Shown here piece after piece: positions 40,039 through 46,723 of a DNA stretch of 52,926 nucleotides. Numbering within the stretch: the stretch's first letter is position 1; each line of letters opens with the position of its first letter. The notes below the pieces were generated by a model. It was not told the DNA's origin. It saw only the letters and a program-made list of their open reading frames with translations, and did no database searches. Both the position numbers and the translations under genes were made by a program. The stretch is from Lautropia sp. (GTDB lineage Bacteria > Pseudomonadota > Gammaproteobacteria > Burkholderiales > Burkholderiaceae_E): the NCBI GenBank assembly GCA_030528325.1, contig JAUMZD010000022.1:1-52926 (forward strand), given 5' to 3'.

Positions 40039-40830
40039 TCAAAGGACGTGTTCGAGAAAGGCCCTGGCCCGATCGTGTCTGGGAGCGTCGAAAAACTCGG
40101 CAGCAGGGCGGTTCTCGACGAGTTTTCCCTGATCCATGAAGCACACGCGATGGGCCACTTCACGGGCAAAGGCCATTTCATGCGTGACGACCAGCATCGT
40201 CATGTGCTCATGGGCCAGCTGGCGCATCGTGCGAAGCACCTCGCCGGTCAGCTCCGGGTCCAGCGCCGAGGTGGGCTCGTCGAAGAGCAGGATATCCGGC
40301 TCCATCGCGAGCGCGCGCGCGATGGCGACCCGCTGCTTCTGACCGCCTGACAGGCGGTTCGGATAAGCGTCACGCTTGCTGAGCAGTCCCACCTTGTCGA
40401 GCAGGGCCTCGGCCTTCGGCACGATCTGCTCACGTTTCATCTTCTTGACCGTGATCGGTGCCTCGATCAGGTTTTCCAGCACCGTGAAGTGGGGAAACAG
40501 GTTGAAATGCTGGAAGACCATGCCCATCCGGCGCCCGATGCGGCGGATTTCCTGCTCGGGTACGTAGCGCGCACGGCCTGTGGCATCGTTTCTGACCATG
40601 ACCTCGTTGCCGATCGTGATCTGCCCGCGATCCACGATCTCCAGATGATTCAGGCAGCGGAGCAGGGTGCTCTTGCCCGAGCCGGACGGGCCTATCAGCG
40701 CCACGACCTCGCCGCGATGGATGTTCATCGACACGCCATCGAGCACCTGGAGGTTGCCAAAGGACTTGTACAGGTCGACGGCCTCGACCATCAGCGCGGG
40801 CGAGGCCGTCAGTGACGGGTCATTCGTCAT
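40039..40830 (-). CDS. Polar amino-acid ABC transporter, ATP-binding protein
   Basis: This 263-residue ATPase drives a polar amino-acid importer. Walker A is GPSGSGKSTLL, the Q-loop GMVFQHFNLFPHFTV, the signature RLSGGQKQRVAIARAL, Walker B LLFDEPTSALDPE and the H-loop VVTHEMAFAREV. The pattern is that of the GlnQ/ArtP group. ATG 40830 overlaps the permease gene by 11 bases. It is the last gene of a leftward operon: binding protein, permease, ATPase. The amino acid is not certain. Confidence 0.95.
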   Translation of the reverse strand: MTNDPSLTASPALMVEAVDLYKSFGNLQVLDGVSMNIHRGEVVALIGPSGSGKSTLLRCLNHLEIVDRGQITIGNEVMVRNDATGRARYVPEQEIRRIGRRMGMVFQHFNLFPHFTVLENLIEAPITVKKMKREQIVPKAEALLDKVGLLSKRDAYPNRLSGGQKQRVAIARALAMEPDILLFDEPTSALDPELTGEVLRTMRQLAHEHMTMLVVTHEMAFAREVAHRVCFMDQGKLVENRPAAEFFDAPRHDRARAFLEHVL

Positions 40831-41476
40831 GGCTGGCATAGCGTTTTTCAAGGTACTGGAACAACCAGGTCAGAAGCAGCGTCATCAGCAGGTAGAAGAC
40901 GGCAGCCACGATGAAGGGGGTGATGGTGAAATCACGCTGAACGATACCACGCGCAGCCCGGAGCAGATCGTTCAACGCCAGTACGTAGATCAGGGAGGTG
41001 TCCTTGACCAGCGTGATGGTTTCATTGGACAACGGCGGCAGGATGCGCCGGATGACCTGCGGCATGATGATCCGCCGCATCGTCTGCGGGTAGCTCATGC
41101 CCAGCGCCTTGGCCCCCTCGTACTGGCCCCGATCGATGGACTGGATGCCAGCCCGGAAGATTTCGGCGAAATAGGCGGCATAGTTCAGCACGAAGGCCAC
41201 GATGGCCGCCGGAAAGTCCGGCAACCGGATGCCGCCGCCCGGCAGAAGCGGCAGGGCGTAGTAGATGAACAGCATCTGCAGCATCAGCGGGGTGCCCCGC
41301 ATCAGCCAAAGATAACCGCTGACCGATACCCGCATCAGCGGGTATCGGGACAGGCGCATCAGCGCCAGTGCAACGCCCAGTGGTATCGACAGCAGCAGCG
41401 TGATGAAGAACAGCTGAAGCGAGACCAGTGAGCCTTCGGCCAGCGGTCCGAGGATACTGAATATGTAATCCAGCAC
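40820..41476 (-). CDS. Polar amino-acid ABC transporter, permease
   Basis: This 218-residue permease of the HisMQ/GlnP type has about five spans. The family signature is seen as YLWLMRGTPLMLQMLFIYYA, AAYFAEIFRAGIQSIDRGQ and the EAA loop YEGAKALGMSYPQTMRRIIM. The GTG start at 41476 lies six bases after the binding protein gene ends. A single permease gene implies a homodimer in the membrane. Confidence 0.95.
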   Translation of the reverse strand: MLDYIFSILGPLAEGSLVSLQLFFITLLLSIPLGVALALMRLSRYPLMRVSVSGYLWLMRGTPLMLQMLFIYYALPLLPGGGIRLPDFPAAIVAFVLNYAAYFAEIFRAGIQSIDRGQYEGAKALGMSYPQTMRRIIMPQVIRRILPPLSNETITLVKDTSLIYVLALNDLLRAARGIVQRDFTITPFIVAAVFYLLMTLLLTWLFQYLEKRYASHDE

Positions 41477-41482
41477 GTCGAT

Positions 41483-42295
41483 TTACTTGATGATGTTCTT
41501 GCCGAACCACTTCTGGGCGATGGCTTCTGCGCTACCATCCTTTTTCATGTCATCGATCGTGCTGGAGAGCTTCTCGAGCAGGGCCGTATCTTCCTTGCGC
41601 AGGCCGACACCATACTCTTCGGTGCCGAAGTTTTCTTCCAGCACGTGGTAGTCGCCGGGCTTTTTGGCCACATAGTAACGGCCGACCACTTCGTCGAGCA
41701 CGGCAGCATCCAGACGGCCGGCTTCAAGATCGAGCAGTACCGTCACGTTGTCACCGTACTTCTTCAGGCTCTTCATCGACCTGGCGATGTCGGCTTCCTT
41801 TTCGATCGCATCCACGGCGCTGCTGCCATCCTGGGCACCGACCACCTTGCCAGCAAGATCCTTCTTGGTCTTTACGGGCGAACCGGACTTGACGATGACG
41901 ATCTGGTGATTCTCCATGTAGGCCGGCGTGAACGCGATGTTCTTCTTGCGCTGCTCGGTGATGGTCAGGCCGTTCCACAGCGCATCCACACGCTTGCCGC
42001 TGAGCTCGGCTTCCTTGGCATTCCAGTCGATCGGCTTGAACTCGACCTCGATGCCCAGGCGCTTGGCAGCTTCCTTCGCCAGGTCGATGTCGAAACCGAC
42101 GAGCTGGTTCTGCTCATCGCGGAAACCCATCGGCGGGAAGTTGTCGTCCAGACCGATCACGATCCTGGCAGGCAGCGCATTGGCGGGCGCAGCGGCATCC
42201 GTGGCTTTGGGCGCCTCGGGCGACTTGTTACAGGCTGCCAGCAAGGCGGTGGCAGCGACGGTCAGGAGCAGGCGGCGACGAAATGGTACGTTCAT
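41483..42295 (-). CDS. Polar amino-acid ABC transporter, substrate-binding lipoprotein
   Basis: This 270-residue member of bacterial solute-binding family 3 begins with a lipoprotein signal ending LLAACNKS. The mature part shows IVIGLDDNFPPMGFRDEQNQ, LVGFDIDLAKEAAKRLGIEV and WNGLTITEQRKKNIAFTPAY, typical of binding proteins for polar or basic amino acids. I chose ATG 42295; a TTG at 42304 is in frame. It is first in the operon, whose promoter must lie in the 42296-42490 region. Confidence 0.95.
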   Translation of the reverse strand: MNVPFRRRLLLTVAATALLAACNKSPEAPKATDAAAPANALPARIVIGLDDNFPPMGFRDEQNQLVGFDIDLAKEAAKRLGIEVEFKPIDWNAKEAELSGKRVDALWNGLTITEQRKKNIAFTPAYMENHQIVIVKSGSPVKTKKDLAGKVVGAQDGSSAVDAIEKEADIARSMKSLKKYGDNVTVLLDLEAGRLDAAVLDEVVGRYYVAKKPGDYHVLEENFGTEEYGVGLRKEDTALLEKLSSTIDDMKKDGSAEAIAQKWFGKNIIK

Positions 42296-42405
42296 GACGG
42301 ACAAGGGCTGGGTTGATGGATGTGAAAACCATGTGTTCGGATTGTCATGATGTTACCAACTTCGGAGAGCGGACGCGCCCGGGTTTGGCGAGGATCTTCG
42401 AGAGG

Positions 42406-42434
42406 CTCCCGGGCCTCGCCGAGGCTTTCGGGAG
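42406..42434. other. Nested stem-loop between the importer operon and the toxin-antitoxin remnant
   Basis: CTCCCG (42406-42411) pairs with CGGGAG (42429-42434), and inside it GCCTCG pairs with CGAGGC around one base. The hairpin is strong and has no T-run. It sits in the upstream region of the importer and could be regulatory or an old insertion scar. Confidence 0.35.
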
Positions 42435-42460
42435 GCCTGGCGGTTGGCGGTACATTTCAG

Positions 42461-42533
42461 ATACGATTGGACTGATAGGAGAGTTCGACTATGGAACTGA
42501 CCGATAAAGTGACGCCTGTCGAAGTTGAAAGCA
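42461..42533 (+). repeat. Toxin-antitoxin leader repeat, copy 1 (outside prophage)
   Basis: This 73-bp stretch matches 47566-47638 with about seven mismatches, in the same orientation. It contains ATACGATTGG, a ribosome-binding site (ATAGGAG) and the first 14 codons of the antitoxin frame (MELTDKV...). Similarity stops at 42533. This copy lies left of attL, the other inside the prophage. Confidence 0.85.
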
Positions 42534-42571
42534 GATGGCCCTTTGGAGGGATCGACGATGCAAACGGATAA
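42491..42571 (+). pseudogene. Truncated antitoxin 5' fragment
   Basis: The frame opens MELTDKVTPVEVES, the same start as the antitoxin at 47596, and then runs out of similarity and stops after 26 codons. It keeps a good ribosome-binding site, so it could still be translated as a leader peptide in front of the next antitoxin gene, which it overlaps. It is best read as the scar of a recombination between two related loci. Confidence 0.7.
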
Positions 42572-42773
42572 GAAGCAGTCGCATCTGATCAGCGACGATC
42601 CGGAGTTTGCCAACTGGTACGTTGAAGCAGGGATAGAAGAACGTATGGCTGCGCCCGTGGTCGGTCGGGATCATGAATTGGTCATGAAAGAACTTCAGGG
42701 CATGATCGACGCATTAAAGCGTAAACACGATGAAGCGATCGAGTCTGGCATCCGGCAGCAGAAGCTGAGCTGA
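42558..42773 (+). CDS. Putative antitoxin, homologous to the prophage antitoxin
   Basis: This 71-residue protein begins MQTDKKQSHLISDD and has GGAGG eight bases upstream. Its centre (FANWYVEAGIEERM, then DHELVMKELQGMIDALKRK) aligns with the prophage antitoxin at 47596 (FEAWAKSIESRM, DHEEAMNRVAQLIDSI). It therefore looks like the antitoxin of a ParE/RelE-type pair. The matching toxin just downstream is truncated, so this antitoxin is orphaned, unless it cross-neutralises the prophage toxin. Confidence 0.65.
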   Translation: MQTDKKQSHLISDDPEFANWYVEAGIEERMAAPVVGRDHELVMKELQGMIDALKRKHDEAIESGIRQQKLS

Positions 42774-42841
42774 GAGAGATCGTTGCAGCGATCTGGGAGG
42801 ACAGCCCGAAGGCCGCGCAGATGATGCTTCATCGCCCTTGA
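42734..42841 (+). pseudogene. ParE-type toxin remnant
   Basis: In the frame that overlaps the antitoxin end, codons read VWHPAAEAELREIVAAIWED and then SPKAAQMM before a stop. This is the first third of a ParE/RelE toxin (compare ESALDDLLRIVGYIADDN of the intact toxin at 47777). No start codon is present and about two thirds of the usual 95 residues are missing. The stop lies only ten bases before attL, so phage integration or an earlier event at dif may have removed the rest. Confidence 0.65.
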
Positions 42842-42851
42842 TCCCAGTCTA

Positions 42852-42879
42852 TATTCGCATAATATGTATTTCGCCAGTA
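42852..42879 (+). other. attL: left dif-like site of the prophage
   Basis: The arrangement is XerC arm TATTCGCATAA, centre TATGTA, and a poor XerD arm TTTCGCCAGTA. The first part shares 17 identical bases with the full dif site at 49907-49934. A good XerC arm with a degenerate XerD arm is what a phage attP contributes in XerCD-dependent inovirus integration. Confidence 0.85.
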
Positions 42880-42907
42880 TTCACGGACGTTATAACGGGG
42901 CAAAAGC

Positions 42908-43159
42908 ATGCAAGTCCAGGTACTGTCGGTCAAAAGCAAGGAAATCACGACGAAAGCAGGGCAGCAGATGACGCTGCGAGTAGTGCAGGGAAGCACTGCT
43001 GACGGAGACGTTTTCAAGGGTGTGCTGCACCGGGAGCATCCAGACATCCGGCCGGGCCTGTATGAGGTGCAGGCGGGGTGGTATGTCAACTTCGACGCGG
43101 AGTTGGCCAGCCGGATCAACTTTGTACCAATCGGCCCCGATCAGGCCCGTAAACAGTGA
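42908..43159 (+). CDS. Inovirus single-stranded DNA-binding protein (pV-like)
   Basis: This 83-residue protein resembles the small beta-rich pV/G5P proteins that coat phage single strands before export. It begins MQVQVLSVKSKEITTKAGQQ and has VQGSTADGDVFKGVLHR and VQAGWYVNFDAELAS. ACGGGG lies upstream of the ATG. It is the first gene inside attL and in the circular phage would lie downstream of rep, its usual neighbour. Confidence 0.82.
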   Translation: MQVQVLSVKSKEITTKAGQQMTLRVVQGSTADGDVFKGVLHREHPDIRPGLYEVQAGWYVNFDAELASRINFVPIGPDQARKQ

Positions 43160-43184
43160 TTCACACCGGCTGCATGTGGATCAC

Positions 43185-43198
43185 CCGCACGCGTGCGG
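43185..43198. other. 14-bp perfect palindrome upstream of the major coat gene
   Basis: CCGCACGCGTGCGG is a perfect palindrome 36 bases before the coat gene start. It could be an operator, an RNA-processing hairpin or a partial terminator between the ssDNA-binding gene and the coat gene. There is no T-run. Confidence 0.4.
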
Positions 43199-43233
43199 TC
43201 GTCTCCTCCTCGGCGGGTTCTCGGAGAAACATC

Positions 43234-43419
43234 ATGTTTCGCAAAATCGCTATTGCCAGCCCGCTGGCATTCGTCGGTGCCAGTGCGTTTGCAGCCGTAC
43301 CGGAAGCTGTCACCCAGTCCCTGACCACGGGTCAGGCTGACGCGCTGACCATCGCCGGCGCTGTCCTGGCGGCCATCGTGGCCGTTTGGGCACTGAAGCT
43401 CGCTCGCCGCGCCCTGTGA
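43234..43419 (+). CDS. Major coat protein (pVIII-like)
   Basis: The 61-residue precursor has a signal peptide (MFRKIAIASPLAFVGASAFA) with an AxA cleavage site, leaving a mature protein of about 41 residues. The mature form has the pVIII plan: amphipathic start with acidic Glu and Asp (VPEAVTQSLTTGQAD), one membrane span (ALTIAGAVLAAIVAVWAL) and a basic end (KLARRAL) that contacts DNA. GGAG precedes ATG 43234. A terminator follows, as usual for this highly expressed gene. Confidence 0.9.
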   Translation: MFRKIAIASPLAFVGASAFAAVPEAVTQSLTTGQADALTIAGAVLAAIVAVWALKLARRAL

Positions 43420-43442
43420 TAGCGCGCAGTAGGTAAGGCAGG

Positions 43443-43475
43443 CGGCCGGGGGGTGACTCTCGGCCGTTTTCGTTT
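43443..43475 (+). terminator. Intrinsic terminator after the major coat gene
   Basis: CGGCCGGG (43443-43450) pairs with CTCGGCCG (43459-43466) with one mismatch, followed by TTTTCGTTT. Filamentous phages commonly have a terminator here, which gives high coat expression and lower expression of the minor coat genes. Confidence 0.75.
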
Positions 43476-43487
43476 CAGGGGGAAGGG

Positions 43488-43805
43488 ATGGGATATCAAC
43501 AGGGAACGCAGTGTTTCGCCACTGTCGAGCAGGCTGCCGATTACGCCGGTGCACAGATGACAGGGCAGGTCGTCAGTACCGGAAACGGCGGGCCGTGGGC
43601 GATCAGTTACGAAGGGTTCAACGGATCGCAGCTCAGGTATGCGCTGCACGCCCCGTCATCGGCCGTCACGTTGCAGGTGCCGTATCAGGCGGTGCCATGT
43701 CAGCTGGTCGACATGGATGACGCAGCTGAAATGGCCTGGTTGGTCGTGGGGGCCTGGGCAGCGGCCTACGGTGTCAGGCTGGCTGCGAACGCATTGAAGG
43801 GGTAA
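43488..43805 (+). CDS. Inovirus hypothetical protein with C-terminal membrane span
   Basis: This 105-residue protein begins MGYQQGTQCFATVEQAADYA and has a soluble domain with two Cys (TQCFA, AVPCQ). It ends in one span (MAWLVVGAWAAAYGVRLAA) and a short basic tail. Genes of this type lie between the coat and adhesin genes in many betaproteobacterial inoviruses, and a minor coat role is likely. GGGAAGGG directly precedes the ATG. Confidence 0.75.
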   Translation: MGYQQGTQCFATVEQAADYAGAQMTGQVVSTGNGGPWAISYEGFNGSQLRYALHAPSSAVTLQVPYQAVPCQLVDMDDAAEMAWLVVGAWAAAYGVRLAANALKG

Positions 43806-43810
43806 CTGGG

Positions 43811-43879
43811 ATGACAGTAGAAGCTGTATACATGGCAGCAGCCATTCTGGGGGCGGCATGGATTATCTTTTCAAGCTGA
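43811..43879 (+). CDS. 22-residue hydrophobic microprotein, pVII/pIX-like candidate
   Basis: The frame starts MTVEAVYMAAAIL, continues as one hydrophobic span (GAAWIIF) and stops after 22 codons, overlapping the adhesin start by 22 bases. A ribosome-binding site AAGGGG lies nine bases upstream. Size, acidic start and position between coat and pIII genes are those of pVII/pIX minor tip proteins. It is too short for most gene finders. No homology search was possible. Confidence 0.55.
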   Translation: MTVEAVYMAAAILGAAWIIFSS

Positions 43880-45291
43880 CAGCGGCTGCCGCGCTGATGG
43901 TGGCGGCTGGCCATGCCAGCGCGTTTTACGCGGAACCGTCCATACCTCCCGGCACAGGACGGGGAAATGGTGGGTGGACATATACCCCAAGCACACCGAC
44001 GCCAAGTACCGGCGGTCGTATCAATGGCGGTTCGGCTTCGGTCAACGTTGGAGGAAAGACCATCAGCAGGCCGGTGTCATGGGGACTCGGGGCAGGCGCT
44101 GGTCGAGCCATTGCGCGGGGCGTGCTCAAGGGCGGGATGATCGGAGTAGGGTGGGGGCTGGCAGGTTGGGCAGCAGAGCAGTGCGTTCACGTCAAGAACG
44201 GTGGTCTGTATCTCAAGTGTGGGGGCGGAGATGATGAAAGGCCGTATTTGCCGGCGAAACGGGTTTTTGTCAGAGGGCCGTCTGGTTGGGGGAATACAAA
44301 GGGGGGATTTGGAAGCGCTGCGGATGCGTGCAACTCGATCGGATCATGGCCAAAGACAACGATCACGGCGGAGGCTAGCGGCGTTGTCGGTGGTGGACTG
44401 AGAATTTACAAATGCGTGGTGATGCACGCTGATCTTGGAAAGCAAGGCGAGGTTATCGTTACGGAGCACTATCAGTGTCCCGAGGGGGCGACGCTGTTTG
44501 AGCCAGGAAAATGCTCGTTGGAGGGTAAGAACAAGGATGGTGAGCCGCTGACGGAAGATCAAGCTGTCGATTTGCTGTCGGGCAAGATGCCCCCGACCAT
44601 TCCGCCAGGCATCACCATCCCGGTCGATAACCCGGTGTGGAACCCGTCACCAGGCCCGAACCCGAAGCCGCGCCCGGTCGTGACGCCAATCGGTGATCCT
44701 GTCCCGTCGGTTTCAACCGAGCCGGCCCCGTCACCTTTGACCCCTCAGCCCGGCGCTGACCCGCAGACTCAGACCCAGCGTATCACCTGGACACAACCGG
44801 CCGTCGAGATAGTCCACAGCCCCACCGAAGATCAGCCGCTCAGGCTGGAGGTTCGTCCGATTGACGTGCCGGTTGCAGGGCCGAACTCACGGCTTAAGCC
44901 CGAGACGGACGGGAAGCCGGAACCTGCGCCTGGCGGCAATCCCAACGGGCCAGGCACGGGTTCGGATAAGCCACCGACCGACGCCAAACCTGATGACAGG
45001 CCCGGTCTTTGTGAAGAGTATCCGGACATCCTGGCCTGCAAGGAGCTCGATGAGGTGGACGCCGATGAGGTACCAGACATGGAGATGCCGATCAGTCTGG
45101 AGATGGCACCTGGATTCGCGCGCGCCGGCCAGTGCCCGGCCGACAAGACACTGACAGTCATGGGCAAGGCGGTATCGCTGTCCTGGCGGCCGATCTGCGA
45201 TCTGGCCTCGGGTGTCCGGCCCGTTGTGATCGCCTTCGCGGCCCTGTCGGCCGTTGCCATCGTCATCGGCATCGCCAGGAGGGACGGATGA
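43858..45291 (+). CDS. TspB-like / pIII-like adsorption protein
   Basis: This 477-residue protein has a signal peptide (LTAAAALMVAAGHASA). An N-terminal domain follows with a Gly-rich segment (SWGLGAGAGRAIARG) and several Cys (EQCVHV, LKCGGG, YKCVVM, YQCPEG). Residues 240-395 are a Pro-rich linker, and a C-terminal anchor domain has CEEYPDILAC, CPADKTLTVMG, RPICDLASG and a final span (VVIAFAALSAVAIVIGIA). The C-terminal part resembles Neisseria TspB, and the layout matches pIII: receptor-binding head, linker, membrane anchor. It would decide host receptor specificity, possibly a pilus. It overlaps the next gene by four bases. Confidence 0.82.
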   Translation: MDYLFKLTAAAALMVAAGHASAFYAEPSIPPGTGRGNGGWTYTPSTPTPSTGGRINGGSASVNVGGKTISRPVSWGLGAGAGRAIARGVLKGGMIGVGWGLAGWAAEQCVHVKNGGLYLKCGGGDDERPYLPAKRVFVRGPSGWGNTKGGFGSAADACNSIGSWPKTTITAEASGVVGGGLRIYKCVVMHADLGKQGEVIVTEHYQCPEGATLFEPGKCSLEGKNKDGEPLTEDQAVDLLSGKMPPTIPPGITIPVDNPVWNPSPGPNPKPRPVVTPIGDPVPSVSTEPAPSPLTPQPGADPQTQTQRITWTQPAVEIVHSPTEDQPLRLEVRPIDVPVAGPNSRLKPETDGKPEPAPGGNPNGPGTGSDKPPTDAKPDDRPGLCEEYPDILACKELDEVDADEVPDMEMPISLEMAPGFARAGQCPADKTLTVMGKAVSLSWRPICDLASGVRPVVIAFAALSAVAIVIGIARRDG

Positions 45292-45575
45292 AGATCGGGG
45301 AATGGCTGGCCTCACTCGCCGGCCCCATCGCAACGAAGGTACTGACAGCACTCGGTGTCGGTACCGTCACTTACGTCGGCCTCGATGCGGCCCTGACGGC
45401 CGGCCTCGATGTAGCCAGGAACGCACTGTCAGGGCTGACCCCGGATGTCATGGGCGTGCTGGCTTTGGCAGGCATGTTTGATGCGATGGCGATCATCGCT
45501 GGCGGCATGACTACAGCTGTTACGCTGGTGACGCTCAAGCGCTTTGCCCTGCACACCACCGGGGGCGGCCGATGA
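45288..45575 (+). CDS. DUF2523-family minor coat protein (pVI-like)
   Basis: This 95-residue membrane protein has about three spans (ATKVLTALGVGTVTYVGLDA, DVMGVLALAGMFDAMAIIAG, TTAVTLVTLKRFAL). Genes of this kind always lie between pIII and Zot in inoviruses and correspond to pVI. It overlaps both neighbours by four bases (ATGA), so pIII-pVI-Zot are translationally coupled. Confidence 0.85.
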   Translation: MKIGEWLASLAGPIATKVLTALGVGTVTYVGLDAALTAGLDVARNALSGLTPDVMGVLALAGMFDAMAIIAGGMTTAVTLVTLKRFALHTTGGGR

Positions 45576-46666
45576 TCACCCTCATCACGGGCGCGCCGGG
45601 AGCCGGCAAGACGGCGGCCTTGGTCGAGATGCTCAGCACGACAGACCCGGCCCGGCTGTTGTACGTGTCGGGTGTGCCCGACCTCAACCTGCCAGGTCGA
45701 ACCGTCCATCCGCTCGATGACGTGGCGACGTGGCCAGACACCGTGCCTGATGGCGCGCTGGTCGTTATCGACGAGGTGCAGCGCGTATGGCGCCCGAAGC
45801 CGTCGGGCCAACCGATACCCCGCGAAATCTCGGAGCTGGAGACCCACCGGCATCGGGGCATCGACTTCGTGATCATCACCCAGGCTCCGGGGCTGGTTCA
45901 CAAGAACGTCAGGCAGTTGGTTGGCCGACACGTCCACTTGCGCGATGTCGGCATGCTCGGCCGTTGGTGGTACGAGTGGCCGGAGGTGGCAGAAAACTGC
46001 CTGACGGGATGGAAAAACGCCCCGATCAAGCGAAGGTACAGGCTGCCCCGTCGCGTTTTCGGCCTGTATCGTTCGGCCTCGATGCACGTCAAGCCGTCGA
46101 GGTCGCTGCCCATGATGGCTGTCGTGGGCGTGGTGGCCACGGTGGCGGCTCTGGCCATCGGCATCAGCGCATACAGAAACATAGTGGCCAGGTCGACCGA
46201 GCCTGAAAAACCAGCGCCAACGGCATCGGCTGGCCAGGTCGGTCATACCACAACACTCACACAGGCGCCGACCTATCAAACGACCTCTGCGGCCCATGAA
46301 AAACGCCTCATCGACGACCGAATCGACTGGATACCCCGTGTTTCAACCCGCCCCGAATCGGCGCCGGCTTACGACGAGCTGAGGCGTGTCCAGGCCATGC
46401 CCGTCGTGGTGGGTGGGTACTGTGCCAAGCGTGGTTGCCGTTGCTACACCCAGCAGGCGACGGACGCCGGTCTGTCGGCTGATGATTGCCGCCGCTGGAT
46501 CGAGAACCCGCCGTTCGATCCGTACACAGCGGAGTATTGGCCATCAGTGCCCCCGCCGCCTGTCATGCAGCCGGAGGAGGGCAAAGAGCCAGAAAAGCCG
46601 ATGTTTCGTGTTGGAAAAGGGCGGGGCAGCGAAGAACCGGGCAATCGTGAAAATGATCACGGATAG
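45572..46666 (+). CDS. zot: Zonular occludens toxin-like assembly ATPase (pI)
   Basis: This 364-residue protein is the inner-membrane ATPase for phage extrusion. Walker A is GAPGAGKTAAL (about 7-17), Walker B is ALVVIDEVQRVW, and ELETHRHRGIDFVIITQAPG is the sensor region. A membrane span follows at about 188-209 (MMAVVGVVATVAALAIGI), then a Pro-rich periplasmic part with a Cys pair (YCAKRGCRCY). Zot homologues are the hallmark gene of inoviruses; the toxin name does not imply toxicity here. The stop lies inside the operator-like palindrome that precedes kfrA. Confidence 0.93.
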   Translation: MITLITGAPGAGKTAALVEMLSTTDPARLLYVSGVPDLNLPGRTVHPLDDVATWPDTVPDGALVVIDEVQRVWRPKPSGQPIPREISELETHRHRGIDFVIITQAPGLVHKNVRQLVGRHVHLRDVGMLGRWWYEWPEVAENCLTGWKNAPIKRRYRLPRRVFGLYRSASMHVKPSRSLPMMAVVGVVATVAALAIGISAYRNIVARSTEPEKPAPTASAGQVGHTTTLTQAPTYQTTSAAHEKRLIDDRIDWIPRVSTRPESAPAYDELRRVQAMPVVVGGYCAKRGCRCYTQQATDAGLSADDCRRWIENPPFDPYTAEYWPSVPPPPVMQPEEGKEPEKPMFRVGKGRGSEEPGNRENDHG

Positions 46667-46704
46667 TAGTATGTAGTAGTAATATACTACTTACTACTAC
46701 ATAC
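46663..46704. promoter_or_regulatory. Inverted-repeat operator upstream of kfrA
   Basis: GTATGTAGTAGTAA (46669-46682) and TTACTACTACATAC (46691-46704) form a perfect 14-bp inverted repeat around eight bases. The region is rich in repeated GTAGT units. It starts at the zot stop and ends 19 bases before kfrA. Plasmid KfrA proteins repress their own gene by binding such repeats, so it is probably the KfrA operator. The AT content contrasts with the GC-rich surroundings. Confidence 0.7.
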
Positions 46705-46723
46705 AATCATACAGGATACGAGG

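Noticed and set aside
42313..42507. A 64-codon plus-strand frame upstream of the toxin-antitoxin remnant
   Set aside because: It spans the stem-loop and the repeat leader and has no ribosome-binding site or recognisable product.
45572..46666. Zot as an actual enterotoxin
   Set aside because: The protein has the general inovirus pI ATPase plan. Toxicity is limited to particular C-terminal peptides and cannot be claimed here.
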